From Lysinibacillus agricola (lineage in GTDB: Bacteria > Bacillota > Bacilli > Bacillales_A > Planococcaceae), in assembly GCF_016638705.1 (NCBI RefSeq), contig NZ_CP067341.1:4405501-4469500 (forward strand): a DNA stretch of 64,000 nt. The letters are read 5' to 3'. Below, one piece after another: positions 54,842 to 63,964 of the stretch. The notes under the pieces are model-generated. The model searched no databases. It saw only the letters and a program-made list of their open reading frames with translations, and was not told where the DNA came from. Made by a program: the position numbers and the translations under genes. How positions within the stretch are numbered: the stretch's first letter is position 1; every line of letters begins with the position of its first letter.

Positions 54842-55849
54842 TTAAGTAGTTGGGACTTCCTCCCGAATTGAGTTAAATAAATGACAGGATACTTGATGTG
54901 TTACAGTAACCGAATCGAGTATAGGCTGAACTTGTGAACATTTTTCCGTTGCAAATCGGCAACGTTTATGAAATGCGCAGCCACTCGGTGGGTTAACTGG
55001 ACTCGGAACGTCCCCAGATAAAATAATGCGTTCCTTCGTATCAAACGGATTTTCTTTAGGAATTGCCGATAATAAAGCTTGCGTATATGGATGCTGAGGA
55101 TTCTCGTATATTTCTTCATACGTACCAATCTCTACGATTTTTCCTAAATACATGACCGCAATACGATCACACATATAATTCACAACATTTAAATCGTGTG
55201 AAATGAAAATATATGTTAAACCGAATTCCTTCTGTAAATCTTTCAATAAATTAATAACCTGGGCTTGAACAGATACATCGAGTGCTGAAACTGGTTCATC
55301 GCATATGACAATATCTGGGTTTAACGCAAGCGCACGAGCAATGTTAATACGTTGTCTTTGTCCACCAGAAAATTCATGTGGATAGCGCTTTGCATGATAG
55401 GCACTTAAGCCAACTGTTTCAAGTAAGTCTACGACACGTTTTTTGCGTGATGCATCGTCACCAATGCCGTGAATCACTAGTGGCTCAGCAATTAAGTATT
55501 CAATCGTTTTTCGTGGATCGAGTGAAGCATACGGATTTTGAAATACCATTTGTATCGATTTACGCGCTGAGCGAATATCTGTTGTACTTACACTTGCTAA
55601 ATCGATTCCGTTAAACTCTACTTTTCCTTCTGTCGGTGTAATTAATTGATTGATTAAACGTGCGACAGTCGATTTACCACATCCAGATTCACCAACAATG
55701 CCTAGTGTTTCACCTTTATATAATTCAAAGCTTACACCGTCTACTGCTTTTACAAATTGTGTTGTCTTTTTAAAAGGAATAGAACTTTTAATAGGAAAAT
55801 GCTTTTTTAAATTACTCACTTTTAGTATTAGCTCTTTATTGTGCTGCAT
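54842..55849 (-). CDS. oligopeptide/dipeptide ABC transporter ATPase (OppF/DppF-like)
   Basis: A 335-residue ABC ATPase. Walker A is GESGCGKSTVARLI, the signature FSGGQRQRINIARALAL and Walker B DIVICDEPVSALDVSVQAQV. The C-terminal oligopeptide-transporter cysteine block SGCAFHKRCRFATEKCSQVQ is typical of OppF/DppF and may hold an Fe-S cluster. ATG 55849 follows AAGGAGGG and overlaps the OppD-like gene by 14 bases. It pairs with that ATPase to energise the importer. Confidence 0.93.
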   Translation of the reverse strand: MQHNKELILKVSNLKKHFPIKSSIPFKKTTQFVKAVDGVSFELYKGETLGIVGESGCGKSTVARLINQLITPTEGKVEFNGIDLASVSTTDIRSARKSIQMVFQNPYASLDPRKTIEYLIAEPLVIHGIGDDASRKKRVVDLLETVGLSAYHAKRYPHEFSGGQRQRINIARALALNPDIVICDEPVSALDVSVQAQVINLLKDLQKEFGLTYIFISHDLNVVNYMCDRIAVMYLGKIVEIGTYEEIYENPQHPYTQALLSAIPKENPFDTKERIILSGDVPSPVNPPSGCAFHKRCRFATEKCSQVQPILDSVTVTHQVSCHLFNSIREEVPTT

Positions 55850-56855
55850 TAAAAATTCCCTCCTTACGTTCTACAATTTGTTCTTTCGATTGCAGATGGC
55901 AAGCCACAAAATGATTGTCTTGAACCTCCACTAATTTAGGTTCTTTACTACGGCAAATATCTGTTGCCAAAGGACAGCGAGAAGAGAAATGGCAGCCACT
56001 ATGCGGCATCGATAAATCTGGTGGACTTCCTGGAATCGCCGGTAGCCTGTCATGCTCTTGAGTGCCCATCGTAATTTGTGACTCAAGTAACCCCCATGTG
56101 TAAGGATGCAATGCATTTTCATAAAGTTGTCTAGTTGTAGTGGATTCTACAATTCGTCCTGCATACATGACATTTACTTTGTCACAAAGCTCCCATACAA
56201 CACCTAAATCGTGTGTAATCATAATGATGGCAGTATCGTGCTCCAGCTGTAGTTTTTTCATTAAATCTAGAATTTGTGCCTGTACCGTTACATCCAGCGC
56301 TGTAGTAGGTTCATCTGCTATAAGCAGCTTTGGATTACATGCTAATGCAATGGCAATCATGACACGCTGTCTCATTCCACCTGAAAATTCGTGTGGATAC
56401 ATTTTCAAACGTTTTTCAGGCTCTGGAATACCTACCATTTTTAGCATGTCAACAGCTTTCACACTTGCTTCTTTCTTTGATAAATTTTCATGAGCACATA
56501 TTACTTCAATAATCTGATTACCTACTGTTAAGACTGGATTTAAACTTGTAATAGGATCCTGGAAAATCATCGACATTTCATTACCTCGTACATTGCGCAT
56601 TTCCTTTTCCGATATCCCTAGTAAGTCACACCCATTAAAATGAATTTTCCCATTAGTAATTTTTCCTGGCGGAGATGGGATTAAACGCATTAATGCTGTA
56701 GCTGTAACACTTTTGCCCGAACCTGATTCTCCAACAATTCCAAGTGTTTCCTTCTTATTTAATTGTAAATTTACGCCATTTACAGCTTTCATCGTCGAAC
56801 CACCACTCTTAAATTCAACTGTTAAATTTTCTACATCTAGTAAACGTTCAGTCAT
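55836..56855 (-). CDS. oligopeptide/dipeptide ABC transporter ATPase (OppD/DppD-like)
   Basis: A 339-residue ABC ATPase. Walker A is [15 protein letters not shown], the signature [16 protein letters not shown] and Walker [21 protein letters not shown]. The [20 protein letters not shown] cysteine block is present. It is the D-type partner of the F-type ATPase that follows. GGGGGGAGTC precedes ATG 56855. All four membrane/ATPase genes run in one transcript from the promoter near 58763-58792. Confidence 0.93.
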   Translation of the reverse strand: MTERLLDVENLTVEFKSGGSTMKAVNGVNLQLNKKETLGIVGESGSGKSVTATALMRLIPSPPGKITNGKIHFNGCDLLGISEKEMRNVRGNEMSMIFQDPITSLNPVLTVGNQIIEVICAHENLSKKEASVKAVDMLKMVGIPEPEKRLKMYPHEFSGGMRQRVMIAIALACNPKLLIADEPTTALDVTVQAQILDLMKKLQLEHDTAIIMITHDLGVVWELCDKVNVMYAGRIVESTTTRQLYENALHPYTWGLLESQITMGTQEHDRLPAIPGSPPDLSMPHSGCHFSSRCPLATDICRSKEPKLVEVQDNHFVACHLQSKEQIVERKEGIFNAAQ

Positions 56856-56873
56856 GACTCCCCCCCTTCCATA

Positions 56874-57740
56874 TCAAACTTTCATTTTCGGATCTAGTGC
56901 ATCACGTAATCCATCGCCTAAAAGGTTAATGCCAAGTACAGTTAATAAAATACAAATTCCTGAGAATGTCGCCATTTGAGGATTTAACACTAGAAAATCT
57001 TTTCCATCTTTCAAAATACTTCCCCATGAAGCTGTAGGAGGTTGGATTCCTAATCCTAAAAAGCTCAGTGCTGCCTCAGATATAATTGCCCCAGCAGTAC
57101 TCATCGTGCCGTAAACAATTAAAGGCGCCAGACAGTTTGGTAAAATATGACTAAAAATAATACGTGTATGTGTAGCACCTAATGAATGCGTTACCTCAAT
57201 AAACTCTTCCTCTTTCACACTTAATACTTGTCCTCGAACAAGTCGTGCAAACCCTGGTATATTGGCAATACCAATGGCCACAATAACATTCACTAAACCT
57301 TGACCTAGCACTGTCATTAAAGTGATTGCTAATAAAATGAATGGGAAAGCAAACAGACCATCCATTGTGCGCATGATGACAGAGTCTAAACGACCTCCAA
57401 AATAACCTGCAACTAATCCAAGTAATGTGCCAAATACTGCTCCAAACAGCACCGCAGCAATACCAACAACCATTGAAATTTGCGTACCATAAACTAAACG
57501 GCTAAACAAATCACGACCATAATTATCTGTACCGAGTAAATGCCCCTCTGTATTCATCGGTAAAAATGATTTTCCAACAGTCATTTCATTCGGCGAATGG
57601 GTTGCAATTAACGGAGCAAAAATGGCTACAATCGTCATCATTGCAACTATTATTAAACCGATTGTCGCCAATTTGTTTTTTAACAACTTTCGTAGCAATG
57701 TATTTTTCTTTTGATTGTCATTTACAATTGCTTGAACCAT
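56874..57740 (-). CDS. peptide ABC transporter permease (DppC/OppC-like)
   Basis: A 288-residue permease with an N-terminal anchor (LLRKLLKNKLATIGLIIVAM) and six helices. The BPD loop is EEFIEVTHSLGATHTRIIFS then HILPNC (EAA motif). The N-terminal NEMTVGKSFLPMNTEGHLLG then TDNYGRDLFSRLVYG block is diagnostic of OppC/DppC. It starts two bases after the permease B stop. It forms the heterodimeric channel with the B subunit. Confidence 0.93.
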   Translation of the reverse strand: MVQAIVNDNQKKNTLLRKLLKNKLATIGLIIVAMMTIVAIFAPLIATHSPNEMTVGKSFLPMNTEGHLLGTDNYGRDLFSRLVYGTQISMVVGIAAVLFGAVFGTLLGLVAGYFGGRLDSVIMRTMDGLFAFPFILLAITLMTVLGQGLVNVIVAIGIANIPGFARLVRGQVLSVKEEEFIEVTHSLGATHTRIIFSHILPNCLAPLIVYGTMSTAGAIISEAALSFLGLGIQPPTASWGSILKDGKDFLVLNPQMATFSGICILLTVLGINLLGDGLRDALDPKMKV

Positions 57741-57742
57741 AT

Positions 57743-58705
57743 TTACTTTTTCCTCCCATCTGATTCTAGATTTACTTTTGGATTTACAACTTTATATAAA
57801 ACATCAACAACTAAGTTAATAAGTACAAAGATGAAAGCAATAAAAATTACTGTTCCTTGTACAACTACAAAATCACGCTTATCAATAGCATCTACAATAA
57901 GTCGTCCCATACCTGGCCAACTAAATATAGTTTCGGTTAGTACGGCACCACCGAGTAAATTTGAAATTTGCATCCCTAGTACAGTTAAAATTGGTGTTAA
58001 AGCATTTTTAAATGCATGCTTACCGATAACTAAATATTCTTTAATTCCTTTCGAACGTGCGGTTTTAATGTAATCTTGCGAAATAACCTCAAGCATACTT
58101 GAACGTGTAATACGTGCAAATGTCGCCATCGGAATAGTAGCTAAAGCAAATGCTGGCAAGATTAAATGTTTCATAAATTCCCAAAGTCCATCATCTAAAT
58201 TACCCATCCCCGTAGCTGGTAGCCATCCGAGGTTGACACTAAAGAATAGAACTAACATAATCCCTAACCAAAAGATTGGCATAGAAACACCAACTAAAGA
58301 TACGAGCATTACTGCATAATCAATCATTGTATTTTGTTTTCTTGCTGCTAATATTCCAGCTGGAATCCCAATGACTACTGCAATTAGTAGCGCTGCCAAA
58401 GCTAATATCACTGTATTAGGAAATCTTTCTACAATGAGCCCAATGACAGATTCACTATAAGAATAGGAATATCCTAAATTAAGCTGCGCTAAGTCTGCTA
58501 CATAGGAAATAAATTGTGAAGGGAGCGATTTATTTAAACCTAACGTTTCTCTTAAATTCTCTACATCTTCCACACTGGCTTGGGGTCCAAGCATTACAGA
58601 CGCTGGATCACCAGGTATCATCCTAGTAATAATAAAAACAATGATTCCTACTACTAGGAGTGTGGGAATGAGGTTAAACAACCTCTTTACAATAAATGAG
58701 CCCAT
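57743..58705 (-). CDS. peptide ABC transporter permease (DppB/OppB-like)
   Basis: A 320-residue permease. MGSFIVKRLFNLIPTLLVVG, GDPASVMLGPQASVEDVENL and the EAA loop DYIKTARSKGIKEYLVIGKH then AFKNALTPI are characteristic of DppB/OppB. ATG 58705 follows AAGGAGG. It is the first gene of the minus-strand operon, with a -10 and operator-like dyad just upstream. Confidence 0.94.
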   Translation of the reverse strand: MGSFIVKRLFNLIPTLLVVGIIVFIITRMIPGDPASVMLGPQASVEDVENLRETLGLNKSLPSQFISYVADLAQLNLGYSYSYSESVIGLIVERFPNTVILALAALLIAVVIGIPAGILAARKQNTMIDYAVMLVSLVGVSMPIFWLGIMLVLFFSVNLGWLPATGMGNLDDGLWEFMKHLILPAFALATIPMATFARITRSSMLEVISQDYIKTARSKGIKEYLVIGKHAFKNALTPILTVLGMQISNLLGGAVLTETIFSWPGMGRLIVDAIDKRDFVVVQGTVIFIAFIFVLINLVVDVLYKVVNPKVNLESDGRKK

Positions 58706-58742
58706 TATTCCAAGACCTCCTTTTCATTATTTGAAACAGTGA

Positions 58743-58894
58743 TTCATATTGTGAATAATCAAATAGTACACCTCACTAACTTTGTTTGTAAATACTTTTT
58801 TCAGAATTTTTATAATTTTATATTTACTTTTGGTTTACATTTGTGCTACTTTTATGTCGAACCTATATTTCGAATCAATGGTTCATATTGTGAA
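58743..58894. promoter_or_regulatory. divergent promoters with a duplicated 13-bp dyad
   Basis: TTCATATTGTGAA occurs at 58743-58755 and 58882-58894. Plus-strand promoter: TTGTGC (58841-58846), 17 bases, TATATT (58864-58869), 12 bases before the second dyad. Minus-strand promoter: TTTACA (58792-58787), 18 bases, TACTAT (58768-58763), 7 bases before the first dyad. Both dyads therefore sit where a repressor would block early transcription. Confidence 0.65.
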
Positions 58895-58919
58895 ACAACA
58901 AACAAGGAGGCTAGCAAGT

Positions 58920-60524
58920 ATGAAGCGAATAAATGTAAAAAGATTCTTACTACTATTGTTATTAACTTTAATAATTGGTGTATTAGCTGCTTGCGGTGGC
59001 GGTAAATCAAATAATGGGAGTTCATCTGGAGAAAAAGATGGAGAAGCTACATCTGGTGGGACATTAAATGTCGGACTTTCCGCAAATGCAAAAACATTTG
59101 ACCCTATAAAATACACAGGGGTTTATGAATCACAAGTAATGCGCCAAATGGCTGACACTTTAGTTGTTTACAACAAAGATTTATCGGATATCATTCCTTC
59201 ATTAGCAACGGAATGGAAAGTATCTGATGATATGTTAGTCTATACATTTAAGTTACGTGAAGGCGTTAAATTCCAAAAAGGTCAATACCAAGATGGCCGT
59301 GAAATGACTGCTGAAGATGTGAAGTATTCATTAGAGCGTTCTGCAAAAGAATCTGCCATGAATCGTTTAAGCGGTGTAACAGAAGTAAAAATAATTTCCG
59401 ATCATGAGGTTGAAATTCATTTAGCATCTCCGAATGCCGCTTTACTAGCCATGCTAACGGATGCAGGTAATGTCATTATTCCAAAAGAAGAAGTTGAAGG
59501 CTGGGGAGATAATTTCTCTGAGCATTTCATAGGGACAGGTCCTTTCCAATTAACTGAATGGAAAAAAGACCAAGAAGTCAAACTAGTGCGTAATGAAAAC
59601 TACTGGGGTGAAAAACCTCACATTGATAACTTAACAATGAAATTTATCTCTGATCAAAACATGATGACAAATGCATTACGTTCTGGCGATATTGATATCG
59701 CTATGGATGTAAAAGGTCAAAACCGTGAAATTATTAGTCAAGATAGTAATTTAGAGCTTTTAACAAATCCAGGTTTATCAATTGTCTATCTTGATCTGAA
59801 CAACAAGGTAGGCCCAACAGCCGATAAGCGAGTGCGTGAGGCTATCTATAAAGCAACTAATGTAGAGGAAATTATCTCTGGTGTTAACCAATGGGGTGGC
59901 GGTGATGTTTCTTATTTACCTCTACCACCAGGCTCATGGGGTTATGATAAGTCTTTAACGGAATTAGTACCAACTTACAATCCTGAGGAAGCGAAAAAAA
60001 TATTAGCTGAAGCTGGATATCCTGATGGTTTCAAAACTGAAATTTATGTATCACAGGCACGTGTACCTTATGCAACTATTTTCCAAAGTCAATTAAAGAA
60101 AAACTTAAACATTGACGTTGAAATTAAAGTTCTTGAGTGGGGAACTTACAGTGACACAGTAGCTAAAGGGAAAGCACCAATGAATATTGGTGGTTGGACT
60201 TGGTATCCGGATCCATACTTCTTCCTATATCAATTGTTCCACACAAATCAAATTGGCGCTTTAGGTAATGGTAAAGGCTATAGCAATCAAGAAGTTGATA
60301 AATTATTAGAACGGGCTGTATCTGAAACAGTTGTTCAAGAAGAACGTGCAAAACTATATCAAGAAGCTTTAAAACTTATTTTAGCTGATGTTCCACGAAT
60401 TGAATTAGAGGCAACACAAACAGTGGCTGGTATTAACAAAAAGGTAAAAGGCTTTGAGGTTTCTGCAGATAACTCCCTACAAATCGTACATCCAAACGGC
60501 ACAAACGTTTCAATTTCTAAATAA
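58920..60524 (+). CDS. peptide-type substrate-binding lipoprotein (SBP family 5)
   Basis: A 534-residue solute-binding protein. The lipoprotein signal MKRINVKRFLLLLLLTLIIG ends in the lipobox LAAC with Cys25, followed by a GGGKSNNG linker. SBP_bac_5 hallmarks are VYESQVMRQMADTLVVYNKD, GREMTAEDVKYSLERSAKES and GTGPFQLTEWKKDQEVKLVR. It should capture the substrate for the DppBC-OppDF importer. AAGGAGG precedes ATG 58920; the frame opens at 58782 but that leader is not a signal peptide. A terminator (60532-60562) separates it from the amidohydrolases. Confidence 0.93.
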   Translation: MKRINVKRFLLLLLLTLIIGVLAACGGGKSNNGSSSGEKDGEATSGGTLNVGLSANAKTFDPIKYTGVYESQVMRQMADTLVVYNKDLSDIIPSLATEWKVSDDMLVYTFKLREGVKFQKGQYQDGREMTAEDVKYSLERSAKESAMNRLSGVTEVKIISDHEVEIHLASPNAALLAMLTDAGNVIIPKEEVEGWGDNFSEHFIGTGPFQLTEWKKDQEVKLVRNENYWGEKPHIDNLTMKFISDQNMMTNALRSGDIDIAMDVKGQNREIISQDSNLELLTNPGLSIVYLDLNNKVGPTADKRVREAIYKATNVEEIISGVNQWGGGDVSYLPLPPGSWGYDKSLTELVPTYNPEEAKKILAEAGYPDGFKTEIYVSQARVPYATIFQSQLKKNLNIDVEIKVLEWGTYSDTVAKGKAPMNIGGWTWYPDPYFFLYQLFHTNQIGALGNGKGYSNQEVDKLLERAVSETVVQEERAKLYQEALKLILADVPRIELEATQTVAGINKKVKGFEVSADNSLQIVHPNGTNVSISK

Positions 60525-60531
60525 CTTAGCA

Positions 60532-60562
60532 AGAAAAGTGGAGATGCAGATCTCCGCTTTTC
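60532..60562 (+). terminator. hairpin between the binding protein and the amidohydrolases
   Basis: AGAAAAGTGGAGAT pairs with ATCTCCGCTTTTCT, with a three-base loop. The T-run is poor, so it may attenuate rather than stop, raising the binding protein above the enzymes. Confidence 0.7.
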
Positions 60563-60586
60563 TATTCATATGGAGGGAATTTAACG

Positions 60587-61648
60587 ATGACTCGTTATAT
60601 AAATGGACTCGTTTTCAATTCTGAGACTCGTAGTTTTGAAAAAAGCAATTTTCAAGTACATGGACAATATTTCAAACAATCGAATACCTTTGAAACAAAA
60701 ATCGATTTAGATGGTTATTACATCACTCCCGGCTTTATCGACAGCTGCTCACAAATTGGACTAGCTGAAATTGGTATTCGCTGGGAGGGTGATGATAGTT
60801 TTGAGTTTGAATCAAATATACAATATTCAGTCGTAGATGGAATATATCCGTTTGATACCGCATTTAAAAAAGCAATTTCACATGGCGTCACTTCATCTCA
60901 TATTGTTCCCTCTCCTAAAAGTTTGATTGGCGCGAAAACAGCAATTATACATCACACCCATACAACTGTTGATGAGATGGTAATAAAACAAGGTGTCGCC
61001 TACTCCTTTTCAATTGGTCAAAATGCCAAAAGTACGTTTTTTGCCGAGAAGAAAAAGCCATTGACTCGTATGGGTATTGCTAAGATTATGAGAGAAACAC
61101 TCCAACAAATTAAAGAGCAGGAGCCTCTAATTCGAAAAATTGTGGTACGAGCACATAAAGCTGTCGATATCGAACTAATTGTCCGCCTACAGCAAGAATT
61201 CGAATTTGATTTCCATATCATCCATGGCACTGAAATCCCGCTTCTAGAGGATCCATCATTGAATACAGTTATTGCAGGCCCTACATTCCGTCATATTGAG
61301 CATAACGAAATGATGGCACTGTCACCCAAATTATATAAGCAGTTTGCAGCAAATAGCATTCCATTTGTATTGTGCACAGATCATCCCATAAGTAATGCAA
61401 CTCATCTAGCACTTGAAGCCTGTTTAGCGGTTCGTGAAGGATTATTACGTCAGGATATGGTTTATGCGTTAACGACTGGTGCAGCAACTTTCCTTGGAAT
61501 AGAACATATAACAGGTTCCATTAAAGATGGTTTACTAGCTGATTTTGTTGTCTGGAATAAGCATCCTTTAGATTTAGATGCAAAAGTTGTTGCCACTTTT
61601 ATTAAGGGTAAAAAAGTATACGCATGGGAAGAGGAAATGACAAAATGA
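60587..61648 (+). CDS. amidohydrolase-fold protein lacking the HxH metal motif
   Basis: A 353-residue imidazolonepropionase-like amidohydrolase homologue. The first-strand motif normally GxIDxHxH reads GFIDSCSQIGLAEIG, so both histidines are replaced (C54 and Q56). The second-strand region has RAHKAVDI in place of HCHRADDI. HGTE and the late Asp (CTDHP) are kept. It is therefore probably a catalytically altered partner of the next gene, whose start overlaps its stop by ATGA. GGAGGG precedes ATG 60587. Confidence 0.8.
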   Translation: MTRYINGLVFNSETRSFEKSNFQVHGQYFKQSNTFETKIDLDGYYITPGFIDSCSQIGLAEIGIRWEGDDSFEFESNIQYSVVDGIYPFDTAFKKAISHGVTSSHIVPSPKSLIGAKTAIIHHTHTTVDEMVIKQGVAYSFSIGQNAKSTFFAEKKKPLTRMGIAKIMRETLQQIKEQEPLIRKIVVRAHKAVDIELIVRLQQEFEFDFHIIHGTEIPLLEDPSLNTVIAGPTFRHIEHNEMMALSPKLYKQFAANSIPFVLCTDHPISNATHLALEACLAVREGLLRQDMVYALTTGAATFLGIEHITGSIKDGLLADFVVWNKHPLDLDAKVVATFIKGKKVYAWEEEMTK

Positions 61649-62787
61649 TTATTTATCATCATGCAAAATTTATAGCAGTAAATGAACAGAATGATATCTT
61701 TGAACAGCTATGGATAGAAGATGGTCGAATTGACTATGTAGGGCCTGCTAGAGAGATCCCTGACAATGCTGAAGTAGTTGATTTACATGGAGCATTTGTG
61801 ACACCAGGTTTAATTGATATTCATGCACATGTTGGTACGTGGGCAGAGGTTACTGAGGATATTAATGATGCCAATGAATATAGCGAACCGTTCACCCCCC
61901 TCATGCACGCTTTGGACAGTGTAGATATTCGTCACTTTTCTTTTCAGCATGCTCTTGAAGGTGGCGTAACTACCGTTCAAACGGGGCCAGGAAGTGCCAA
62001 TGTCATCGGCGGGATTTGGAGCATATTAAAAACTGCGGGTCCTACACTTTCTTCAAGACTACTAGTTGAGCGTAGTGGCTTAAAGGGCGCTTTAGGTGAA
62101 AATCCTAAAAATGTTTTTGGCAATCAATATAAGCGTAAGCCTATGACACGTATGGCAATTGCTCAATTATTACGCGATGGCTTCCAACGTGCCGCTCGTC
62201 TAAGTAAAGAAGAAAAAACAGAGCATGTAAAACATAATTTAGAGTTACGTCCATTTATCGAGGTGCTACAAGGCGAAATGCCACTGCGTCTTCACTGTCA
62301 CCGAGCAGATGATATTATGACTGCGATTCGTATTGCAAAAGAATTTAATGTACAGCTACATTTAGAGCACTGTACGGAAGGACATATGATTGTTGATGCT
62401 GTGAAAGCTAGTGGATTTAATACAACTATTGGGCCCTATATGCTGACACCATCAAAATATGAAACTCGTAATTCAACACCAGCAATCGCAAAAATTTTTA
62501 AAGAACACCATATTCCATTTGCTATTATGACTGACCATCCATTTGTACCAATTCAATATTTAAAGTATTGTGCTTCTGAGGCAATTCGATATGGATTAGA
62601 TGAAGAAACAGCATTAAGAAGTATCACCATTAATGCCGCTAAACTTGTACAGCTCGATCATCGAATCGGCTCTCTTGAGGAAGGCAAAGATGCAGATTTC
62701 GTAGTTTGGTCTCATCCTATTTTTGAAACAGAAGCGAAAGTGCTACAAACCTATGTGAATGGTAAAAAACATTATGAAGCGGAGTGA
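61645..62787 (+). CDS. amidohydrolase (imidazolonepropionase-like)
   Basis: A 380-residue metal-dependent amidohydrolase with all ligands: H60/H62 in GLIDIHAHVGTW, RLHCHRADDI, LEHCTEGHMI and TDHPF. GGVTTVQTGPGSANVIGGIW and RSGLKGALGENPKNVFG match the amidohydrolase subgroup typified by imidazolonepropionase-like proteins, not HutI itself. It would hydrolyse a cyclic amide or an amide bond. ATG 61645 overlaps the preceding stop (ATGA), and the frame's earlier ATG 61624 lies within the preceding gene. It is followed within seven bases by aroM. Confidence 0.9.
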   Translation: MIIYHHAKFIAVNEQNDIFEQLWIEDGRIDYVGPAREIPDNAEVVDLHGAFVTPGLIDIHAHVGTWAEVTEDINDANEYSEPFTPLMHALDSVDIRHFSFQHALEGGVTTVQTGPGSANVIGGIWSILKTAGPTLSSRLLVERSGLKGALGENPKNVFGNQYKRKPMTRMAIAQLLRDGFQRAARLSKEEKTEHVKHNLELRPFIEVLQGEMPLRLHCHRADDIMTAIRIAKEFNVQLHLEHCTEGHMIVDAVKASGFNTTIGPYMLTPSKYETRNSTPAIAKIFKEHHIPFAIMTDHPFVPIQYLKYCASEAIRYGLDEETALRSITINAAKLVQLDHRIGSLEEGKDADFVVWSHPIFETEAKVLQTYVNGKKHYEAE

Positions 62788-62793
62788 AAAAAA

Positions 62794-63465
62794 TTGGTGG
62801 AATCAAAAATCGCAATCGTCACAATTGGTCAAGCACCTCGCAAGGACATGGCCGCGGATATCAAACAATTAGAAAATGCTGGTTTACATGTCACAGAATT
62901 TGGTGTACTTGATTTACTGACGTCTTCAGAAATTGCAGCACTTGCTCCAACCAGTGAAGATTCAGATGTTTTAGTAACTCTTCTCGCAAATGGTGAGCAG
63001 ATACAGCTAAGTAAAAAAAAGCTGATGCCTTTTATTCAGAAACGAATTTATGAACTTAAGGAATTTACTTGGGTTTTACTTATGTGCACAGGCGATTTTA
63101 CTAACACATTATCTGGCAAAAATCTATTACTTCCTGACCGCATGATGACCTATTTAGTAAGAGGCATGAATGCTGATTTAACGCTCGGTTTGATTGGACC
63201 TGAGCCCGAGCAGCAAATTAGCGTTGCTGAGAAATGGCAAAAGTCACGATTTAATGTAACATTTGAGGCTAGTTCTCCTTATCGTTTTAACGAACAAGAT
63301 TTATTGGCAAAGGCTAAGTCATTAGAAATACGCGGTGCCGAATTACTTATATTAGATTGTATGGGTTACTCTACTGCCATGAAAAATGTGATTAAAAACA
63401 AGCTTAGTATTCCTGTCATAGTACCACGAGAAGCTGTCTTTACTATTTTAAAAGCTATTTGTTAA
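62794..63465 (+). CDS. AroM family protein, Asp/Glu-racemase-like
   Basis: A 223-residue AroM-family protein, recognised from KIAIVTIGQAPRKDMAADIK, VLLMCTGDF and GAELLILDCMGYS. Two cysteines, C98 and C189, lie in the two halves in positions that recall the two catalytic cysteines of cofactor-independent Asp/Glu/hydantoin racemases. AroM function is unknown. The start is TTG 62794 (or GTG 62797) after GGAGTG. It is the last gene of the plus-strand operon and is followed by a bidirectional terminator. Confidence 0.85.
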   Translation: MVESKIAIVTIGQAPRKDMAADIKQLENAGLHVTEFGVLDLLTSSEIAALAPTSEDSDVLVTLLANGEQIQLSKKKLMPFIQKRIYELKEFTWVLLMCTGDFTNTLSGKNLLLPDRMMTYLVRGMNADLTLGLIGPEPEQQISVAEKWQKSRFNVTFEASSPYRFNEQDLLAKAKSLEIRGAELLILDCMGYSTAMKNVIKNKLSIPVIVPREAVFTILKAIC

Positions 63466-63473
63466 AAGCAAAG

Positions 63474-63507
63474 GAGGGTCACTGAATTTTTTCAGTGACC
63501 CTCTACT
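63474..63507. terminator. bidirectional terminator after aroM
   Basis: GAGGGTCACTGAA (63474-63486) pairs with TTCAGTGACCCTC (63491-63503) across TTTT. Confidence 0.9.
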
Positions 63508-63508
63508 T

Positions 63509-63826
63509 TTAGACACGTTTGTTGAAGTAAGGAAGCTGTTCCACAAATGCCTTTGTATCCGCATCCCCATATTCATGGACAAGTGCATAGATTTTTTTTA
63601 ATCGCAAATCAATTTCATCATTTTCTCTATCAAGATGATATTGTATATATGGCAATTGTGCACGCCATGCATTCGAAATTTCTAACAGCTGCATTTGCTG
63701 AAAAATCTTTTCAAAGACGTCTAATGCTTGGCGATCTATATTGAGTTCAAAGTTCCACGGACCTGCATATGGATTTGTATAATACGTTCTATTGGCAAGT
63801 GAAAAATATACACGCTGACGCTCCAT
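63509..63826 (-). CDS. conserved hypothetical protein
   Basis: A 105-residue soluble protein starting MERQRVYFSLANRTYYTNPY. It looks mostly helical after residue 30 (LDVFEKIFQQMQLLEISNAW), with acidic and basic residues mixed and no membrane segment. I do not recognise a family. GGAGTG precedes ATG 63826. It ends at the aroM terminator and faces the next gene divergently. Confidence 0.65.
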   Translation of the reverse strand: MERQRVYFSLANRTYYTNPYAGPWNFELNIDRQALDVFEKIFQQMQLLEISNAWRAQLPYIQYHLDRENDEIDLRLKKIYALVHEYGDADTKAFVEQLPYFNKRV

Positions 63827-63964
63827 CTCTACAAAACACTCCTTTTTCCATAGTATGGAGGTAAAAGTGTTGTTTTATTCGCTGGAATGTCAAACTTCCT
63901 TCACAACTAAGTGAGATTATCTAATTTATAATAGATATGATGAACAAGGAACGGAGTGAATGCC

